Source: Gnetum montanum
Taxonomy: Eukaryota; Streptophyta; Gnetopsida; Gnetales; Gnetaceae
Assembly: GCA_015680685.1 (NCBI GenBank)
Contig: MNCI01030902.1
Location: forward strand, 775,951 to 839,950
Length of the DNA stretch: 64,000 bases
Direction: 5' to 3'
Each line of letters begins with the position of its first letter. Position 1 is the stretch's first letter. Under the pieces are notes generated by a model. The model did no database searches. It saw only the letters and a list, made by a program, of their open reading frames with translations, and had not been told where the DNA came from. Shown here one piece after another: positions 58,681 through 64,000 of this stretch. The position numbers and the translations under genes were made by a program.

Positions 58681-58694
58681 GGGGAGGACCCACT
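58681..58694 (+). other. conserved motif GGGGAGGACCCACT
   Basis: Counterpart of the motifs in E2 (10171), E4 (20219) and E7 (50389). The surrounding text (ATTCCTATTTGGTGCACTAG) is also shared with E7. Confidence 0.5.
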
Positions 58695-59440
58695 AACATT
58701 CCTATTTGGTGCACTAGTTAAACTCCTTCCCTTAACATTTTATAATTAATTTTATTTTGTTCATTTCCATCTTGACATCCATTTCATCGATGCCATAGTT
58801 ATCTCTTTTTATCTATCTTTCTTACTCCTTTTCTTTCTCCATTCTAACACTACCGGAGGTTTGCGATTAGTCATGGGGGTACGGGGCCAACTTTTTTCGA
58901 TTTTCTCCTAGTCCTGATTTTTTTGATTTTTTTTCTTGATCCCTACACCTTCGGTAGTCATCATTAATATATCTCTAGATCCATATCAGCCATACCACAA
59001 CTCAACCAATGGACTTACACCGAAGCAAGGTATTAATTACATGATGATTCATTTACCTTTCTAATATAAGACTTTGTTGTATCTACAGATGACAATCATG
59101 CACCAATGCATTGGATCTGGAGGGAACACTTGGAATGGAGCAGTGCTGAAAGCAGCTTTGCAAGGAATGAGATCAATGATGTGCTTACGGATGGACAACA
59201 AAAGGTGCAATCTTGGCATTGGTAGTAGCAAGATTTCTTCTCTCTTCTCTTTTCTCTCAGCTACCAAATGAGGCCTGATGTCAGTGTAATAAGATGTTCA
59301 CCCTTGTTGTCACGAACACTAGTTTTGTCAAGTCTTGTAATGATGATCCATTCACAAGTCATCCCATTAGTTCCATTCAGTCAATAATCCCATACCTTCC
59401 CAATATTTTGTAAGGAACTCGAGGATGAGTTTTCATTCAT

Positions 59441-59451
59441 TCATGGGGGTA
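59441..59451 (+). other. E6 polypurine tract
   Basis: TCATGGGGGTA directly before the 3' LTR. Confidence 0.85.
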
Positions 59452-60400
59452 TCATGAGATGCGATATCGCATGCACCGCAATATCGTGTACATGATATCA
59501 TGGTCGTTGTGATATCGCATCCCATGCGATATCACGTACGCAATATTGCGTCATCCCCTACGATGTCACGTACGTGATATCGCGGTGCACCGTCATATCT
59601 ATAAATAAGAGGTAGCTCTCCCTTTTTTAATGATCCTAGGTTGGAAGTAGCGATACTCTGGCAGATTGATCACTACAGAGATAGAATTTTTTCCATGTGC
59701 CTGCAGTAGGAGTTCCAAAGTGAATGGATCTTTATTCGAGCAAACATTGTACCTGAACACAAGTTTGTGTACGAAAATATAGACAAGCTTTCTGGATAAA
59801 CCTTACAATGCATCGAATAGGATTTTATTTAATGTTATTTATTGGTTTCTCTCTCACCCTTATCTCCTTGTAACACGGAATGAGTACGACTTGATTATGA
59901 GCATTAAGGATGTGTACGGATAATCAAGGAATGGATGCTCATCATGCTTAGGCTAGATTAGATTCTCTCAACCCTTTCCTCCTAGTTAAGTGCCTTAGTA
60001 CGACCACTTCGAGCACGTGTGTTACATGTGGTGATACCAACAACGATTAGCATTTGGTAGCCACGGTTGCATCGGTTCAGGGTGTGTACGGTAAGTGGGA
60101 ACAGGTGCTAATGCTAGGTAATTTAGACTTAGTTCATTAGTTAGAGTTAGCAATTAGTTTCTCAACCCTTCACCTCAATAGCATAGGAGAAAAAAACCTA
60201 AAAAACTATAAAAATCATATACCTCAAACTTACTTAACCATACACCGTGACAACTACAAGTAAGTTTGGGAAGATAACGAATGATTAACCCTAAGTGTTC
60301 CATGGTGCGTGTAGGCACTTAGTCTGCGGAGTTCGACCGGCTGACATGTATTATGCTCGTATTCATATGGTTGAGTGTAGGGGTACCTCATCCATCATCA
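59452..60400 (+). mobile_element. E6 3' LTR
   Basis: 949 bp, starting TCATGAGATGCG (TG mutated to TC) and ending CATCATCA. U3 palindromes at 59458-59585, TATA at 59599-59607. GTAAC follows at 60401. Confidence 0.92.
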
Positions 60401-60405
60401 GTAAC

Positions 60406-62360
60406 CATTGAGGTGCTTTCTATTTATTAAATCGTGGGTTGAGTGCATACACCCCATACTCTTGTAGATGTGAGATTACTAGGCAACATCCCTTAGGATG
60501 GTCGTATTGGCATATCTCACATCCACCATCATTATCCGTATCTGAATCCACAACCTCTTTGATTATGGCCATTTTACCCTTACCCTTGTTATGTGCATTA
60601 TCTACTTCTCTCTTTTTCTTTTTATCATGCTCACTACCTCGCTCTCTAGACTCCTCTACAATTTTAAGAACAATTTCAAACCTACTATCCAGGGAGTCCC
60701 ACATTTGGTCTACCTTTGCAAGTACTTCAATTGTCAACTTTTGGAGTGAAAAATTTTTCCTATTCACCATCTCATCAAGTGGTAACTCTTCTTCCTCCTC
60801 ATAGAATCTCACTCTCCTTTTTCATAGAGAAGGATCTCAATTGTACTCTTCCACATTTTCTCTCTTCCATAGCTCACCTTCTTCTTTGTCTACTTGCTCT
60901 AGAAATCTATGGATTTGATGAGACCTAAGCTCTGATAACCTTCCTTGGGCATACATCCCAAGGGTTCTTCTTGTTTCATGCCAAGTCAATCTACAAGATG
61001 GTGTAGTTGATCCCACTGTGAATAACCATGGCCAAGGAAACGATGTAATAGTGCATAATAGTAGCCCATGGCAGCATCCAAGGGTTCATGATTTCCTTGC
61101 TTCCATCCTTGGATTTTCTTTCACAGGTTAGACACTCGAGAGCACATTTGATACTTATCATTAAATAGTTCTAACATTGTACTCCACCTCCAAATGGATT
61201 CCGGTTCTAAGGACCAATACTAGCTTTTAGCTTCTTTCACTAGTGTCCTTGGGAACAACTTTAGTTTTTTTCATTCATTTTCTATGTTCTACAAGGCACA
61301 TGCATCATGGAATTCTTGTAAATGGTTTTGAGGATCAGCATTGTCTCCCCCTTCAAATCGTGGGATGTTTTTCATGTCTAACCTCTTGATTCTACTATCC
61401 TTTTGGTGCCTTGTGGGAACTCTTATGGCCTCCATTATATCTAGCATACTTTTGTTGCGAGTAGGGGTTCTTCATGATCATCTCGTTCATAGTTTCTATG
61501 GTGTCTACGTGGTTCCCTACTCTCCCTTCTTCCATGCCTTGATTCCTTAGAGTTCCCTCGTCCTCGTTCTCGACTGTCTCATCAATGTTTTTCACTCTCT
61601 TTCCCTTTATCCTCACAGTTGATCTCCTTATGACTGCATCTGAACACTAAAGGAGAGGGTGAATGTGATGATGAAGGTGAATAAGAAGGAGAACCATCAC
61701 CATGATGGTGTTTTCTATCTTCTCTTTGATGGTCTCAGTCACAATCATGATCATGATCAAAACGTCTGCCTTTTCATGTGGTTGTGTTCCTTCATTGAAC
61801 ACTTCGTGTTCATGGGTATCAGAACCAGGGTTATGAATCGTGGAGTGTAGGTTCTAATACATCACCTCCTAACCATTATTAGGAGGAGGAACATCGTTTG
61901 GTGGGGAACCTATTGAAGCGGGTTCACCACCCTCAATTTTGCTTAAGACATGTAGAGCATTATGAGACCATTTACCCTTCGAGGATGTATGATATCTCTC
62001 CTATCACAAGTCCCTTTGATGTTGCACTTCTATGGGATGGTAGTCCCTTGTGTCATGATCGCATGCAACATATTCTGCATACAAAAATGACATGCCTATT
62101 TATGAGAGAGCATGAAGGAGCATGTTGAGGACTAATCGGTCTAGAGGCAACACTATGTTACCTTCTAAGTCTCTCCAATGTAGTTGTTCATCTTGATGAA
62201 GAATAAAGGTAAAGTTAGGTACATACTCATTATGATGAGTATATACCACATGAAACTGTTGAGGAGGAACTGGCGGATCCTGGTTATGTGTGTTATGCCA
62301 CTAGTTGTCTCTTGTGTTAGTCCTAGGTGTTGAAGTGCTCTTGTGCGAAGAAGAAGATAT
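60406..62360 (-). pseudogene. E7 gag, main part (right of nested E6)
   Basis: Minus-strand gag. The expected start codon near 62358 is ATA instead of ATG (context TCTTCTTC for Ser-Ser). The His/Ser/Arg linker lies at about 61400-61800 and the capsid-like domain at about 60890-61340. The open piece 60812-60420 (130 aa) has a helical region (KVDQMWDSLDSRFEIVLKI) and the intact knuckle CEICQYDHPKGCC at 60483-60521. The insertion of E6 cuts it after LNPRFNK. Confidence 0.82.
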
Positions 62361-62485
62361 TTTCGTCTTGTTCGATGTGCGATTTATCGTTGTCTTATCT
62401 TTCCTTGATTAACCCTAACGGTTCATTCTAGCATCCCAACGATATGAATGATTTCCTATGTTCTACGTAGCACACAAACAACTAA

Positions 62486-62505
62486 GTCCCCAACAACACC
62501 CCCCA
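62486..62505 (-). other. E7 primer-binding site
   Basis: Minus-strand TGGGGGGTGTTGTTGGGGAC directly follows the LTR; tRNA-Asp type, more changed than in E5. Confidence 0.65.
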
Positions 62506-63332
62506 TGATGAGTGGTGAGGTACCCCTACACTCAACCATATGAATACGAGCATTTCACGCGCGATCCAATTGAACTCCAAGGACTAAGTGCTTACGCACC
62601 TTAATGGAACACTCAAGGTTAATCAATTGTTATCTTCCCAAACTTACTTGTATTGTCATGGTTGTATGGTTAAGTAAGCTTGAGGTGTATGATTTTTATA
62701 GCTTTTATCTTTTTAATGTCTTATGCTAATACAGGAAGGTAAGGAGAACTAAGTGACTAACTTTCATTAACTATTCACTAACTAAGTTCTAATTGTTCCT
62801 AACACTAGTATCCATTCCCACTTGTGCACACATCCTCAACTAGTGCAATGCTACTAGGATTACCAAATGCTAATCGTTACTAGGTTACCAAGCGCTACAC
62901 ACATGCTTGAACCTATCGTACTGAGTGTACTTAACTAGGAGAGCCAAGGGTTGAGAGAGAGATTAATTAACTAGGAAAGCATTTAAACATTCAACAATAA
63001 TTAATTACTATTTAACTTAATATGTATGTTGCAAGGTTTATCATAAAGTTCGTCTTTATTTCCATAGACAAATGTGTGCTCAGGTACAAATTGCTCGAAT
63101 AAAGATCCATTCACTCTATGACTCCTACTATGGGCATATAGGAATTATTCTAACTCTGGAATGGTAAAAATGCAAGAGTTTAGCTAAGGTTCTAAGTCTA
63201 ACTCCCCTAAACAAGGTAATTCGCCTCTTATTTATAGAAGATGAGGTAGGACGCAGTATCGCATACGTGATATCGTGTGGCAAATGCAATATCATGGATG
63301 CGATATCGTGTACACGATATCGCAGCTCATCA
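62506..63332 (-). mobile_element. E7 5' LTR
   Basis: 827 bp, TGATGAGTGGTGAGG to GCAGCTCATCA. Reversed TATA TTATTTATAG at 63228-63237. U3 (63245-63330) has five GATATC/AATATC-type palindromic cores, against one in its 3' partner. Confidence 0.93.
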
Positions 63333-64000
63333 CTTAGGGAAATAGCTTTAACATACTTTGTGAAGTGTTCAATTGTAATGATGATAAAACTATGTTGGAT
63401 GGAAGACTTAGGTGTTATAGGTTCAATGATGCTCAATCCCCACTATTGGAATGGCAAGGTTATCTAAGTGGTATGTAACTTAATTGTTGGCACATGTATT
63501 ACCTTACTATGTCATTGATAAGTGTAATAGGTCTTGATCTTCTACAGGTAATCATTTTTCATATAGGATCAATAATAGCCTAGCAATCCAATCTTAGTAT
63601 CCATGGTTCTAGATCCTATATGTCCTCCACATATACCCTCATGAACTTGCTTAAGGACTATGCAGGCTTTGATTTTGCCCAAGCACACTAAAAGTATGCC
63701 ATCATAGGACTATTAACATAATGTGTTATCACCAACAATGACATACTATCTTGATCTTTTATGTACAAGATCCTTTTAAGAAGTAGTCAGGTCCTATGGA
63801 GATTCACCATGCATAAGGTAAAATTTAATAGTGGCTACTACCATTCCCTTGGAGGGGCAATACTAATGGAGGCTACAAAGTTGTCCTTAGTTTTGTACAT
63901 GATGGAAATAGCATAGTTCATAGTTAAGGAAGGCAATTTTCTAAACACCTCATGTGTCACACTAAGAGCTAAGGTTTTAATGGCATCAACTATCATGTTC
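63333..64000 (-). pseudogene. Tat-2 integrase N-terminal half and RNase H (runs off window)
   Basis: Continuation of Tat-2 beyond E7. EPITPKSSIQHSFIIITIEH then FTKYVKAISL (63345-63436) matches the start of the Tat integrase core; the expected first Asp codon is changed. The zinc-finger region lies near 63500-63690 (reverse of LGYYWSYMKNDYL-like text), and the end of the RNase H reaches the window edge (NMIVDAIKTLAL-like, 63970-64000, the counterpart of NIIADALATLAL in Tat-1). Many stops. Confidence 0.7.

Larger units (their letters stand above)
57252..59440 (+). other. E6 3' non-coding region
   Basis: No gene supported. In order: PPT-like TCATGGGGGAG at 57411, T-rich 15-bp repeats (57470-57600), a (TG)16 microsatellite (57669-57700), the conserved GGGGAGGACCCACT (58681-58694), and another PPT-like TCATGGGGGTA at 58871. 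It parallels E7 49668-51500. Confidence 0.6.
53030..60400 (+). mobile_element. E6: Athila-like gag-protease element nested in E7
   Basis: 7371-bp plus-strand element with LTRs 53030-53960 and 59452-60400 and a perfect target duplication GTAAC (53025-53029, 60401-60405). It sits antisense in E7's gag; the joined flanks match E5 at 38760-38820. It carries gag and protease only, then about 2.2 kb of non-coding sequence. No RT, RNase H, integrase or ORF3. Confidence 0.94.
48913..63332 (-). mobile_element. E7: Athila-like gag-protease element, interrupted by E6
   Basis: Minus-strand element with LTRs 48913-49656 and 62506-63332 and a perfect target duplication CTTAG (48908-48912, 63333-63337), inserted in the integrase of Tat-2. 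Without E6 it is 7044 bp. It has gag and protease, then jumps to a remnant of the integrase C-terminus and the 3' non-coding region; RT, RNase H, most of integrase and ORF3 are absent. Confidence 0.93.

Overview
The window is plant nuclear DNA made almost entirely of nested, decayed LTR retrotransposons. I recognise no cellular protein-coding gene, rRNA or functional tRNA gene. It is AT-rich, the elements are 7-14 kb long and inserted in one another, and the primer-binding sites resemble the 3' end of plant tRNA-Asp. This suggests a land plant with a large, repeat-bloated genome. A gymnosperm is plausible, but the sequence does not prove it.

The dominant family is Ty3/gypsy of Athila type. 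Its LTRs are about 740-950 bp, start TGATGAG and end CTCATCA. A degraded tRNA-Asp PBS follows the 5' LTR, and the PPT TCATGGGGGTA precedes the 3' LTR. I number the copies E1-E7 (E3 unused). E2 (minus, 5356-27270, TSD CCAAG) is the only one with a complete plan: LTR, gag, protease, RT-RNase H, integrase, a long third ORF (ORF3), LTR. It is 13.36 kb once the nested E4 is removed. E4 (plus, 16287-24836, TSD GCTAC) sits in E2's gag and keeps gag and ORF3 but has no pol. E7 (minus, 48913-63332, TSD CTTAG) and E6 (plus, 53030-60400, TSD GTAAC, inside E7's gag) keep gag and protease only. E5 (plus, from 35912) has an LTR, gag and protease and then stops at another element. E1 (716-2755) is a 3' remnant facing a second LTR at the left edge.

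Two Tat-like gypsy elements, both minus, occupy 39785-48912 and 63333-64000. Tat-1 retains a 325-aa open stretch with an RNase H and the integrase zinc finger, and a 3' region full of tandem repeats. Tat-2 is split by E7. An older host sequence (about 2.76-5.35 kb and 27.3-35.9 kb) holds a chromodomain-bearing gypsy integrase relic, tRNA-like SINE relics and weak tandem repeats.

Layout: 1-5355 LTR relics and old AT-rich DNA; 5356-27270 E2 with E4 inside; 27271-35911 old host DNA; 35912-39784 E5; 39785-45430 Tat-1; 45431-45776 unassigned; 45777-48912 Tat-2; 48913-63332 E7 with E6 inside; 63333-64000 Tat-2 resumed.

The most interesting feature is ORF3 of E2 and E4. It lies where Athila elements carry their env-like gene. 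It appears to encode a 'putative plant transposon protein'-like domain followed by coiled coils. It is preceded in both elements, about 470-480 bp upstream of the ATG, by a TATA box next to a palindrome of the same type as that element's own LTR U3. This suggests an internal LTR-like promoter that has tracked U3 during evolution.
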